A stretch of 64,000 nt of DNA from Saccharomycopsis phalli (Eukaryota; Ascomycota; Saccharomycetes; Ascoideales; Saccharomycopsidaceae). The notes under the pieces are model-generated. The model was not told where the DNA came from. It did not search any database and saw only the letters and a list, made by a program, of their open reading frames with translations. The stretch lies in assembly GCA_020342235.1 (NCBI GenBank), contig CP073219.1, positions 930,001 to 994,000 on the forward strand, in the 5' to 3' direction. Both the position numbers and the translations under genes were made by a program. Within the stretch, counting starts at the first letter, position 1. Each line of letters starts with the position of its first letter. Of the stretch, positions 48,101 through 56,895 are shown in pieces.

Positions 48101-48367
48101 AAGAGACAGTGAAATTTTCTCAGTTAGCTTCAAAAATTCCGGAAGCTTGTATGCCATTCCGACAGAGGTGCTGTCTAGTAAAGGTAAGGCTATTTCCAAT
48201 GGATTAGAGTTATCCTGGGAGGACACTTTCCAAGATCTGGAGGCTTGCTTAATAAGAGAATCTAATTGTTCTAGCGAAGAAGCCATCTTCGACTTTTCCA
48301 AGTCAGAATACTGGACAACCGATAAAGTTCGGGCCTTATTTCTAGGTTGACCCTTGGAAGCAAGCAT
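45128..48367 (-). CDS. SEC8: Exocyst complex subunit Sec8
   Basis: A 1079 aa orthologue of Sec8, part of the octameric exocyst that tethers secretory vesicles to the plasma membrane. The N-terminal coiled-coil and Sec8 exocyst domain reads FLKLTEKISLSLQVAVNEHYQ-like, then MDLLDIIQEFKTFPGK and LLSEKNFFKAEELISSAE, followed by helical-rod sequence to the end (RKYNETMRELE). The length is close to the yeast protein (1065 aa). The first ATG (48367) is used; MASSLEQLDSL at residue 28 is an alternative start. I looked for a 5' intron because 'cccag' precedes the ATG, but found no donor upstream. Confidence 0.9.
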   Translation of the reverse strand: MLASKGQPRNKARTLSVVQYSDLEKSKMASSLEQLDSLIKQASRSWKVSSQDNSNPLEIALPLLDSTSVGMAYKLPEFLKLTEKISLSLQVAVNEHYQAFNKSVGSYDMVSRSINESHSKVTEIKSTLKKFSADISSKNQTLSDLNANSKQYSDMMDLLDIIQEFKTFPGKIDNLLSEKNFFKAEELISSAELQAEQYHLWKIPALASIKQYFTSARQNLFDTIVEELNQTIYLRSKSQNLMSMVFQNGDIAEDDMSNLELYISNIINIDVLEKSSLIQTKLVEFLNTLEKHNGVTLNHQQQDFDDDPYNYIFFLLQTLAKLNNLPKALEILAQRHPTELHKVVAETTDEVKLRHPNLDINRPKQQMQESEEILQDSKTDRLAVEFGLGIGDLNNIVLQDFFWQIFTKFLFIFQSHRIVYDIAKKLTDLSEEKFISSMNHYNFIEIWKNISSEVRALIYLYITNDEVVFNESRHLKSSNLNSNTPLSQLNDNWNINSLFNTNSKSNGLRLSTIFQFDEKPEEKSLSNLHSKELEHFLKEAFPGFKINENMASNLDNNTSLYLENEQSSHQETLIAPNVFNMRVILDSFLMFIQGSKEILIANNKDSNNGNGNDNKVVGINEPIDLFNEFMKKTFLPQLDETLEYMYSHTINVNSFNIQELPKNLGDSDKQIFKSGIDFYNLFTRTCSVLNTNLKYREEYCSLICQLIARFYNKYNGLYSELLPNIEQPMLNSNNSFKQLNRWLKSPELTHISLQILNSNLEEVPRKVLSSETDIMLQTGSKILSSIDKSQILHWKNFEMMYQLLGTVSWILNWLNDMKRVIDPVEETNVNSTTMDFLKSNWMLAEPRQTKSFNSSIHLTFAKDSPLLVQFNELVSNFEKLSLNILLAVRYDIRLRIIYYIGATITNNVWNPFSDVNGICPEVKELNSLIQLFNNKLLTYVDPTLTKKVLYGISNFIDKLFVVGAELIPILNGFGIKKLYLNIITIQQSLRAVTIFPGDVDFTHCLAYFDLFKKGSDKIIESAKSNTSLFSYRHNKNMIRLIFSQEFKDQEKIHGPPLALNRKYNETMRELEACQGSGNS

Positions 48368-48768
48368 CTGGGAAAATGGTAAACCAACAACTTAGTTCAA
48401 TCAGAAAAACGATTCCAGCGACGCAGCTGCTCAATTATATGGATCAAAAACGCCAAAACAACAAGGAAACAGTGTCTTTTTCAGTTTCGATAGCCTGGTA
48501 TTACTGATGCCTGTGACCAGTCGATCAGAAGCAGGGGCTCGCAATTGTATACAGGGCTCTCAACCACGGTCCAAGTGGGATCGCGAAATAGATTATGTCT
48601 GTTGAGAATGTCAGATGTGAGCATCATAAAGAAAAAGTGAAATACCCATAAATCCATTAGAATAGGATAATGTGTATAGCAGCAGCATCACGGGCAAATA
48701 TCAGAGCCGTAGAAACACCTACTTGATTGAATTGTCATTAACTTATTATACATCCATATATACCAGAA
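48368..48768. other. Intergenic region SEC8 promoter / MCD1 3' side
   Basis: No gene or clear motif seen. Confidence 0.5.
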
Positions 48769-50451
48769 TTAGAACCGTTCAATTAATTCCTTCTTAAACC
48801 CAATATTGATTTTACCAAAATTTTCTTCCTGGGTCAACTTAATAGCATTGTTTGTTCCCAAGACCAATATTTCAAAAAAACACCGGGCAGCTTGCTTTTT
48901 TGCTTCACTGCTCAATGGATTTTCTTTCTTATCCAACTCAAGTAGTTGATCGAATCCAACTTGTTTCAGCTGATCTGTCAAAAACTCGATTTTAATGAGC
49001 TCTGCCACTTTCAATGTCGAACTCGATATCGAGTTGTCTTCATCCCTGTCATCTTGCTCTTGCTCAAGTTCTCTTGTCTCCATTTCTATTTCCATTTCTT
49101 CCTCTTTGTCCTCTTCTCTTATCTCCTTCTCTTTGACTGACTCCCTAATTGAGGCTGCAAACTCATTGGTAGAAGTGAACTTCTGCAAGTACGATTCAGT
49201 GCTCTTCAACTGCGACTCGTTTGCATCATCATCGTCCATAGCAATATTCTCCGGCTCAAAGTTCTCTTCAAAGTTCTTGTCCAAGTCAAAGTCAGCAGCA
49301 CCAAAGTCATCGTCAAATCCAAATCGCTCTTCATCTATTGGGGTGTTGGCACCCATCGGTTCTACTCTTCTTCTCTTGTATCCCTGAGGAACTTCGCTGT
49401 CCCATAGCCTTTTAAATGACTGATCGTCTTTAAACCGAGTGCCTGGGTTGGAATATTTCTTTATATAAAACAATCTCCGGGCTTGCAAGATTCTATTCTT
49501 GATGTCGCTATGAGAATCTTGAGCAGACTCGGTCTCTTCATTTTGTGATACCTCGATTTCTTGATCGAAAATAATTCGTCTTCTATTGTCCTTGCTGGCC
49601 CTTCTCCGTGGCCCAGTGGCTCTACTGGCCCGTTTCCTTTTTCTGCCCTGCAATTCTTGCTCAATCATTTCCAAAGGCTCTAAAGGCTCCTGCTCGAGCA
49701 ATTCTTGCACAATCGGATTAATGGGCTTGGTAGATACATCGACATCGCCCACTCCAAACGTCATGTCCTCTTCGTGGTGCAAAGGCATATCCCGACCGGC
49801 TTCAACAGTAGTCTCGCCAAAATCCAACTCAAACCCACCACCATGATCTTCTCCAAAGTCCAACTGCAAGTCTTCTCCACCAATCTCGGTCATGTCATGC
49901 GCAGGAGAAACAACCAACTTGCTAGGCTGCTCCGCATGACTAAGATTAGCAATACCTGCTTCTCTCCCGACCTCGATGGACCGATCTATCATGCTCTCCA
50001 AGCCTGCACCCATAATACTTCCCAAGTCAAGAGGCTCCTGGTTCAACAACAGAGCTTCAAGATTTGCTTCGGTGATTGTATCTGGCAAAATCAACTTGTT
50101 GACATTGGCAATTGTTTTCGAAGCGGGGAGAATCACAGTACTAACACCTGCCTTTTTGAACGCAGCCTTGATCTTCAATAAGACATTCAGGGCATCATCA
50201 AACAAATACCGCTCCTTTCGAGAGTATATTTTCACCACCCCGTATAACAACTGGCCTGATAATCGTAAGGCAATTGGTTTGAACCCAATCAGGTCCTCTC
50301 CATCTTGATCCACTTCAATAATAGCTTCTGCGGTCTTGGTGATGTTGGCATGAAGAAACTGGGTTTTTGTTAATTTCTTGTCTAAATTGGCAGCCAACCA
50401 CACTGTTGCCAAGGGCCCTTCTTTTGAAAGAAGATTTTGATCATAAAACAT
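48769..50451 (-). CDS. MCD1: Mitotic cohesin kleisin Mcd1/Scc1
   Basis: A 560 aa alpha-kleisin (S. cerevisiae Mcd1 566 aa), which closes the Smc1-Smc3 ring and binds Scc3 in the middle. The N-terminal Rad21/Rec8 domain reads LLSKEGPLATVWLAANLDKK and RLSGQLLYGVVKIYSRKERYL. The C-terminal winged helix ends LTQEENFGKINIGFKKELIERF, matching yeast (LSQTEAFGNIKIDAKPALFERF). A separase consensus SIEVGR lies at 158-163 (yeast SLEVGR), and a second candidate TVEAGR at 215-220, with Thr in place of Ser. The middle is acidic with a Lys/Arg patch (RKRKRASRATGPRRR). The promoter contains ACGCGT and a Reb1-type site. Confidence 0.93.
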   Translation of the reverse strand: MFYDQNLLSKEGPLATVWLAANLDKKLTKTQFLHANITKTAEAIIEVDQDGEDLIGFKPIALRLSGQLLYGVVKIYSRKERYLFDDALNVLLKIKAAFKKAGVSTVILPASKTIANVNKLILPDTITEANLEALLLNQEPLDLGSIMGAGLESMIDRSIEVGREAGIANLSHAEQPSKLVVSPAHDMTEIGGEDLQLDFGEDHGGGFELDFGETTVEAGRDMPLHHEEDMTFGVGDVDVSTKPINPIVQELLEQEPLEPLEMIEQELQGRKRKRASRATGPRRRASKDNRRRIIFDQEIEVSQNEETESAQDSHSDIKNRILQARRLFYIKKYSNPGTRFKDDQSFKRLWDSEVPQGYKRRRVEPMGANTPIDEERFGFDDDFGAADFDLDKNFEENFEPENIAMDDDDANESQLKSTESYLQKFTSTNEFAASIRESVKEKEIREEDKEEEMEIEMETRELEQEQDDRDEDNSISSSTLKVAELIKIEFLTDQLKQVGFDQLLELDKKENPLSSEAKKQAARCFFEILVLGTNNAIKLTQEENFGKINIGFKKELIERF

Positions 50452-50700
50452 ATTTGCTGAGTGATGTATAATTTGCCGAGTGATGCGTGCTTATGGTTGG
50501 TAGACGTATTGGCTGAATGCTAGTGTATTGAAGATATCTTTCTTTGTAGTTGCGCTGGTGATCCCACACGGGCTATGCAATGATGAATATAAATTACTTA
50601 ATAGAACTCACGCCGATTCTAGTGTCTGGCTAGTATATGTGTCTGGCTAGTCTATTTACCAAAACTAAAGACTCAATAATACCACAAGTCGCGCAACACT

Positions 50701-50706
50701 ACGCGT
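50701..50706. promoter_or_regulatory. MCB-type ACGCGT in the MCD1 promoter
   Basis: Hexamer 250-255 bp upstream of the MCD1 ATG. S. cerevisiae MCD1 is an MBF target through this sequence. Chance occurrence of a hexamer is possible. Confidence 0.4.
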
Positions 50707-50710
50707 CATG

Positions 50711-50717
50711 TTACCCG
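50711..50717 (-). promoter_or_regulatory. Reb1-type motif in the MCD1/SNF2 interval
   Basis: TTACCCG on the plus strand, in the same orientation relative to MCD1 as CGGGTAA has in other promoters here. Confidence 0.4.
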
Positions 50718-50793
50718 CCCGTGTATACAACCGAGGGTTCCCGCCTCAGGCTGCATGAAGTTCTACACTGGTAATATACATCTATCATCAATA

Positions 50794-53700
50794 TTACAAG
50801 TCATCTAGATTACTGATACTGTTCAAATCCAAGCCCATGTCATCACCAATATCGTCGCCCATGGCCGAAGCCATTATATCGTCTCCTCCAAACAAGCTTG
50901 AGCCTGCCATATCATTTGGGTCCAAGTGGCCGGCTTCCAAAGGCGTCAATCCTTCTGATTGGTTGTTCAGTTCTATACCAGGAGTCTCTAGCCCAGGGGC
51001 ATCTAAGCCGGGAGCATCTAAGCCGGGAGCATCTAAGCCGGGAGCATCCAATCCTGGAGCCTCTAATCCACGAGCATCCAATCCACGAGCATCCAATCCA
51101 CGAGCATCCAATCCACGAGCATCCAATCCAGGAGCTCCAACGGTACTTGGTGGGAACGATGGACTAAGCCCCTGTAACTTCGAGTTGCATATATTCTCGA
51201 GCTTCACCGCGTCATTGTACACAATGGATCCTTCTTGGTTGTACCGCTTAGCATTGGCAAACATCAACTTGAAGTCGTCGAGGAACGGCCCCAACAGGTA
51301 ATACTTCATGCCATTCATCTTCTTTTCTATCTCCTTCATCGAAATCGGCTTGGCAATAATCTTGTAGTAGTCGGGATAGAGCCTGCGCGAAGGCTTCTCC
51401 TTAAACAACTCAGACAAGTATCTTGGAGGCCGGTCTTCGTACCCAGGAGTCACCTCCTGATAATCGAGCACCGCCATGTAAATCTGGTGCATATCCGCTT
51501 GGAGCTTCGACCGTTGCTCAGGTGACAACTCCATGTACTCCTCAGGCTCGCTTGAAGCTATCCGGCCTCGTCCCCGACCTCTTTTGAGCCCACGGCCTCG
51601 TCCACGGCCTCGAGGCGGACGGCCCCGAGGCGATTTCAACCGCTTCATGTCGTCGAATCCGTCGTCAAATTGAAGCTTGCGCTTGACACCAACGATTTCG
51701 TCGTCGTCGTCAATATCGTCGTCGTCGTCCTTGCTCCGAATCTCCTCGTCGTCATCCATGATTGCCGGTAAGTCATACAGGATCTTCTTTCTGCCCCGCC
51801 GCTTCTTTGGCATAAGCATGCCTTCAGGGTCGTCATTCATGTCGTCCTCCACCAATCCATTGGCCCGCGACCACTCAAGCTCCGATAAACTCTCCTCCTT
51901 GTAGGAAACACGCTTCTTGTGTCGCACGCCATCAACAACCTGAGTCTTCTCGATATCTGGATCTTCCCGGTAGCATGCAGGCAACTCGCTCTCGTCATAC
52001 AACCGCAGCAAACTAGTCCCTGACTGAAGATTGTGCGCATGCCACTCCTGGTCCATCTTCTCGTCAATCTGCCGGAACAACTCCTTCTCCTCGTCGTTCC
52101 GCGCTAAGATCTCGTTCAACTCGTCCGGCGACAATTCGTCCTCTACCTCGTTGCTGCCTTTCTTCATCTCCTCTGCTTCAATCAACTGCCGCAACAACGC
52201 CTCCTGCTCCTGCGCAGTCGACTTGTGGTCAAACTTTCCCGCCTGGATAACCTTCCCGTCGATATCTAACTTCATGTGCGCCTTCTCAAGCACCACTTCC
52301 TCCACAGAGTCCTGGGTGATCAACCGCAAGATCCGCACCTCATTCTTCTGTCCAATTCTGTGGGCCCGATCCTGGGCCTGTAAGTCCTGATGCGGATTCC
52401 AGTCAGTATCAAAGATAATCACAGTGTCTGCAGTCTGCAAGTTCAATCCCAACCCACCGGCACGTGTGGACAACAAGAACGCAAAGTACTCGGAATCAGG
52501 AGCATTAAACCGTTTCAAAAGCCTCGTCCGGTCGTCGGCCTTGGTACTTCCATCCAACCGAAGGTACTTCAAACCCCGGAGACTCAAAAAGTCCTCCATT
52601 ATTGTCATGATCGAGGTCATTTGGAAAAATAACAACACCCGATGGCCCGTGGCCTTGAACTTGGGCAAAATACGGTCGAGTATCTCAAACTTGCCGGATG
52701 TCCGCCAGATCAAGTCGTCCGTCTCTTTGGTTGGGTTGATGTCGTTCTCAATGGCCTCAAACACAAACGGATGGTTGACAATCTTTTTCAACTGCATAAT
52801 CGGGTTGTTGTTTCCTTTCAATGCCTTCAACTTGTTGGTTTCAGGGTCCCGCGAAAACAACGCTCCGTAGCTCATCATGAACTTGTAAAGACGTGATTGC
52901 AACGCCGACATCTTGCACTTGATGACCTTTTCGACTTTACTAGGCAAATCCTTCTCCACATCTTTCTTCAATCTTCTTAACAAAAATGGACGGAGCACGG
53001 TGTGGAATCTCCGAATAACCAACAACGTCTCTTCTTCCGACAAATCCAACTTATCCTGGCTGCCGGCCGACGCAATTGGGGTATTGAACCACTCATCAAA
53101 CGACTTTACCGAGTTGAAAATCTTGGGCAACACAAAGTTCAAGAGCGCCCACAACTCTGGCAAGTTATTCTGCAAGGGGGTACCGGTCAAAATCAACCGG
53201 TAATCGGTATGATAGAACGTGGTCAACGTGTACGACAACTTCGACTTGGTGTTTTTCATTCTGTGACCTTCGTCGATTATCATGTGTACCCACCTTATCT
53301 TGGAGAGCAACTGCTTCTCCTTGAGAACGTAATCAAACGTGGTCAACAAGATCTGGAAATTCCCTGTGCGGATGTCGTGGTACAATGCCTTTCGCTGAGG
53401 AGGCGAGCCCTTGAATGTGATTTTCTTCACCGCAGGGGCCCACTTTTCAAACTCCAAGTTCCAATTGGTCAACGTCGACAAGGGCACAATGACCAAAAAC
53501 GGCCCATTGACCCGCTTGACCTCGATCAAGTAGGTGATCAACGATATGGTCTGGATGGTCTTGCCAAGCCCCATTTCGTCTGCCAAAATACCATTCAAGT
53601 TGTTGTTGTACAACGACACCATCCACTGCAAACCTTTTAGCTGGTACTCCTTCAAAGTACCGCCTACCAAGATGCTCGGCTGCTTGGTGACAATCTCCTT

Positions 53701-55515
53701 GTTCTTGTGGGCCACGTTATAGTAGTCGAGATCGGTGGTGTCTGTATCTTCGCCAAACTGTTTCTTGAACTCGCTTTCCGACTCGATAGCCTTGCTGGTG
53801 TTCTTGTGGGTCTCCTTCTGCTGGGCCCGAACAGACTCCACCAAGGATGCTAAAAATGTCTTGGTCTGCTTCAAGAGATGCGTGATGCGCGTATCCTTGG
53901 TCTTGGCCAAGAGCTTGATGTAAGCTTCTTCGTCGTTTGCACGCAACGCTTGCAAACGCTGTTTTGCCGTTCGTTCGATTCGTTTCTGCTCCTCCTTCTC
54001 GGCGTTGGTATGCAAGTTTCCGACCTGACGCGCGAACTTCTTGAGCCTGCCAAAGGTCTCCATTCTCCGGTTGTGAGCCGCGGTGGCCTTGACCAACTTC
54101 CCCGAGACCTTGATGACCTTGCGGTCCTTTTTATACATTTTCAAGCTGACTTGCTGTTGGTCGTACAAGTTGTTGGTGACCATGGCCCCGCGGAGATTGA
54201 CTTTGTTGATCTTTGCCAAGAAGTTTGGGTGCGAGTTGGAGAGCAATGTGTTTTGGAACCACTTGAACGATAAGTACTTGCCTCTGAGGTTCTTTTGGTC
54301 GGTCAACAACCGTAGCGCATCCAAGTCGATTTGCAACTCCAAGATCATGTCCTTGTCGTGCTTCGACAAGCTGTCCGTTTCCTGTTTCGACAAGCTGTCC
54401 ATTTCCTGCTGGAGCAACTGCTCGACCTGCAGCTTCGACCGCTCAATCTCCAAGGTGATTATGTTTTCCCGGAGCCGGTGCATCTCAAAGATGTCGACAC
54501 CAGTCGGATACACTCCCGGGACCACAAATCGCGTGCGGGGCGACGTGAGCTGCTTGAACTGGATCTTTTCGCTGGCGGGAGGAAGACTAAACGCGTCGAC
54601 CGCGACATTGGGCTCGCTAATCGGCACAATCTTCGAGTTTGGATAGAGCTCCTTGATCTTGCTCTCAATGACCGGCGGGCCGGTCAAGCGCAACGTGACC
54701 GGTCGCCCGGAAATCGTGGTTGGCGTCGCTGCCTCGACAAAAGTTTCGGCAATCGGCTGAGCCACCGGCACGGGTTTTGGAGGAGCCTGTGGCGGGATCT
54801 GCTGGTGCATTGCTGGTGGCACGGGAGCAGATTCCTTCACCGGCGAGCCACTGGTGATGGACTTGTAGTGGCTGTTGAGCGCGTTGAAAAGATCCGCAGG
54901 TAACGGTTCCTGCCGGTACAAGCTTCGGAACGCGGCAATCTGAATGCGCGACAACACCGTTGTCTCTGGAGTAAGCAACTGCGAGCCGGCCGGCGGTGGT
55001 GGCTGGTGCACCTGTGGCTGGGGAGGTGCCTGGGACTTGAGCTCCGAGTACTGCATGTTGGGCTGCGGATGGTGCTTTGGCACCTGGTTGTAGCCAGAAG
55101 CGTGACTTGGCGTCGGCGATCCGGCAAACCGGCCCCCGCCATTGATGTCGCTCGGCGGCATGTTTCCCATTGGCATTGGCATCGCCAGATTGACGTTGTT
55201 CATCATGGTCCCGGGCTTTTTTCTGTCAAAGTTTCCGCCGCCATAACTGTGCTGCTGAGGCTGCTGGTGCATCTGCTGCCGCCGCGCCATTTCAATCTGC
55301 TGATACTGGCTCGACGCCCGAAGAAACCTGGTAATGTTCTGAAACTCTGGGTTATTCACTGCATTCTGCCCGAGCTGTGATTTCAATTGATTATAACGCT
55401 GTATGTTAGTCCGCTGGCCCCACACACCCAATCTAATGGCTTTCAGAAATTAGCCAATACTTACTTGTGCCGCTCGTTGAATATTCTGTCTATTATATGT
55501 CTGCGAAGGATCCAT
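50794..55515 (-). CDS. SNF2: SWI/SNF chromatin-remodelling ATPase Snf2, two exons
   Basis: A 1551 aa protein from exon 1 (55465-55515, MDPSQTYNRQNIQRAAQ) joined to exon 2 (50794-55398, RYNQLKSQLG). Order: Gln/Pro-rich N-terminus with a QLQ-like element (SRIQIAAFRSLYRQ), HSA region (ETFGRLKKFARQVGNLH, RIERTAKQRLQALRANDEE), helicase domain with ILADEMGLGKTIQ (Walker A) and IIDEGHRMKN (DEGH box), helicase C with RAGGLGLNLQTADTVI and QDRAHRIGQKNEVRI, an SnAC-like part (ELNEILARNDEE), an AT-hook (RGRPPRGRGRGRG), a bromodomain (YPDYYKIIAKPISMKEIE) and a C-terminal tail with GLDAP/GLDAR repeats. AT-hook and tail favour Snf2 over Sth1. A Reb1-type site lies 75 bp upstream. Confidence 0.93.
50978..51141 (-). 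repeat. 15 bp coding minisatellite in the SNF2 C-terminal tail
   Basis: About ten 15 bp units encode GLDAR (x4), GLEAP, GLDAP (x4) and GLETP. Four neighbouring GLDAR units are almost identical at DNA level, indicating recent expansion. The 15 bp period preserves the frame. Confidence 0.92.
55399..55464 (-). other. 66 nt intron near the 5' end of SNF2
   Basis: Donor GTAAGT (55464-55459), branch ACTAAC (55410-55405), acceptor CAG ending at 55399. It separates 17 codons from the main exon in phase 0 and supplies the only ATG upstream. Confidence 0.85.
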
Positions 55516-55589
55516 GACAAACGCGTAAAGGTAAGGAGTGAAATGTAAACTTGATTTTCAGATGGCTGGCCGGGGCTTGTAACCACGAC

Positions 55590-55596
55590 CGGGTAA
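55590..55596 (+). promoter_or_regulatory. Reb1-type motif upstream of SNF2
   Basis: CGGGTAA within cgaccgggtaaattg, about 75 bp before the SNF2 ATG at 55515. Confidence 0.45.
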
Positions 55597-55689
55597 ATTG
55601 GACCAAGATGCGGTGCTCCACGACTGGCAATCAAACTATAATAATATTTAATAATAATAATATTATTATTATTTATTTAAGAGTATAGT

Positions 55690-56240
55690 TATACTAGGCT
55701 CCCAGAGGAGATTTATACTTTGCCGTCCAAGACCAAGGACGGTGCTGCTATGTAGTCGTAGAAGGAAACTCTGCCACGGAGATGAAAAACTTTTGACTAG
55801 AGCTTGTGGGTATATATGGAAATGGACATTGGAGGGGCAATGAGCTTTTGTAGGGCATAGATGACTTGAACCACCCTCTTCCCAGGGTACTAGCATAGTA
55901 ACCCTCTTAATAATATTCAAGGTTTGTCATGATAATAACGTTCATTACTTCCATAACTAGAGGCTTCCCTAGAAGGGGGTTGATATTTCACCGTTAAAAC
56001 TAAGCACCGCGCCGTATAATGGGGATGAAAACTTTTAATTGTACCTGTGAAAACTGTCAATTAGAAATGACGAGCTATGGAGTCTTGCTCCAGCAGGAAC
56101 TACCTAACTGGCTGTCCTTCTCGTGACATTGGTGAAAAATAAATCTACACTTGTAGCACTGACCTATGCAACCCTTCAAGTTAGTAAACTTCTTTTGAAT
56201 CCGTAAAGAAGCAAAAAACTTTTAAGCTAGTTGTGAAGTC
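55690..56240. repeat. Old imperfect tandem duplication, 2-3 units
   Basis: Unit 1 (about 55694-55925) and unit 2 (about 55960-56190) share in order: ctag..ctccc/cttccc, an agaccaag/aactaag stretch, gatgaaaaacttttga / gatgaaaacttttaa followed by ttgtg/ctgtg, and aaccctctt..ttcaagg / aacccttcaag. A third trace (caaaaaacttttaagctagttgtg) lies at about 56210. Divergence is high; the nature is unknown. Confidence 0.5.
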
Positions 56241-56325
56241 TTTTGTCTCCTTTTCAAGTAAAATCCAATAAATTTGTATACCATGCTTCCATCAACGCGG
56301 CGCACTTGGAGTTGTAAAATGTTCG

Positions 56326-56550
56326 TCAATTCTCTCTTGTAATTAAAACACTTCCAAACGTGATATGATAGGTCATTAAAGGTTGTTGGGACCAATCAAG
56401 ACCTTGTAAAGTAGAAACTTCCGTCATGTGTGATACAGAGTGACTCCGTTCCACATGGAGTTTTACCATAATCTGAAAAGTAATTTCTTTGATATCCAGT
56501 CCTTTACTTTCCTTGATTAGTTTCTTGTTTGTCGTACGAGCTTTGACCAT
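56326..56550 (-). CDS. Hypothetical 74 aa ORF in intergenic DNA
   Basis: True ATG start, mildly basic product, no recognised domain or targeting signal, and no neighbouring gene that would explain it. Listed only because the surrounding 1.4 kb has no other coding candidate. Confidence 0.12.
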   Translation of the reverse strand: MVKARTTNKKLIKESKGLDIKEITFQIMVKLHVERSHSVSHMTEVSTLQGLDWSQQPLMTYHITFGSVLITREN

Positions 56551-56895
56551 CGTTTCAGTTTATAGCGTATTTTCAATACGACTTTATTGAATAACCTTTG
56601 CCATATCGCTCACAACATGTGTAAACACCGACAGTTTCTCAGAACATGATTGGGAATAACTCATAATAGACACACAAGACTAAAACAACAAATCTAGACT
56701 CACACTCAATTAATACCTTTGAATATTTGCAAAATGACAGTACAGGTTCCTCAATAGTTGCAAGTCATACCAGTCTATCCAGCATGGTACTCAGCAAGAA
56801 TTTACTACATGAAAAATAAATCGCAATTAAAACTGTAAATAGGTATAAAACAAATTGAATTAATATTAAGCAAAACATGATTTTGAACTTTCCAG

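Larger units (their letters stand above)
50452..50793. promoter_or_regulatory. MCD1 promoter and SNF2 3' flank
   Basis: Contains ACGCGT at 50701-50706 (MCB-type, used by MBF for G1/S genes including yeast MCD1) and the Reb1-type TTACCCG at 50711-50717. A 13 bp direct repeat gtgtctggctagt lies at 50622 and 50639. Confidence 0.5.
55516..56895. other. 1.4 kb intergenic region with diverged repeats
   Basis: SNF2 promoter (ACGCGT at 55521-55526, Reb1-type at 55590) and the 3' flank of the ABC transporter. Between them are a TTA/AAT-rich tract (55640-55680) and an imperfect tandem duplication (about 55690-56240). A 74-codon minus-strand frame at 56326-56550 begins MVKARTTNKKLIKESKG; I do not recognise it and give it little weight. 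Confidence 0.6.

Noticed and set aside
48368-48480. 5' intron of SEC8 suggested by 'ttttcccag' before the ATG
   Set aside because: No donor or upstream start codon gives a sensible first exon.
55690-56240. Solo LTR or other retroelement trace
   Set aside because: No terminal TG..CA dyad, target-site duplication, primer-binding site or coding remnant was seen; tandem arrangement of the units argues against it.
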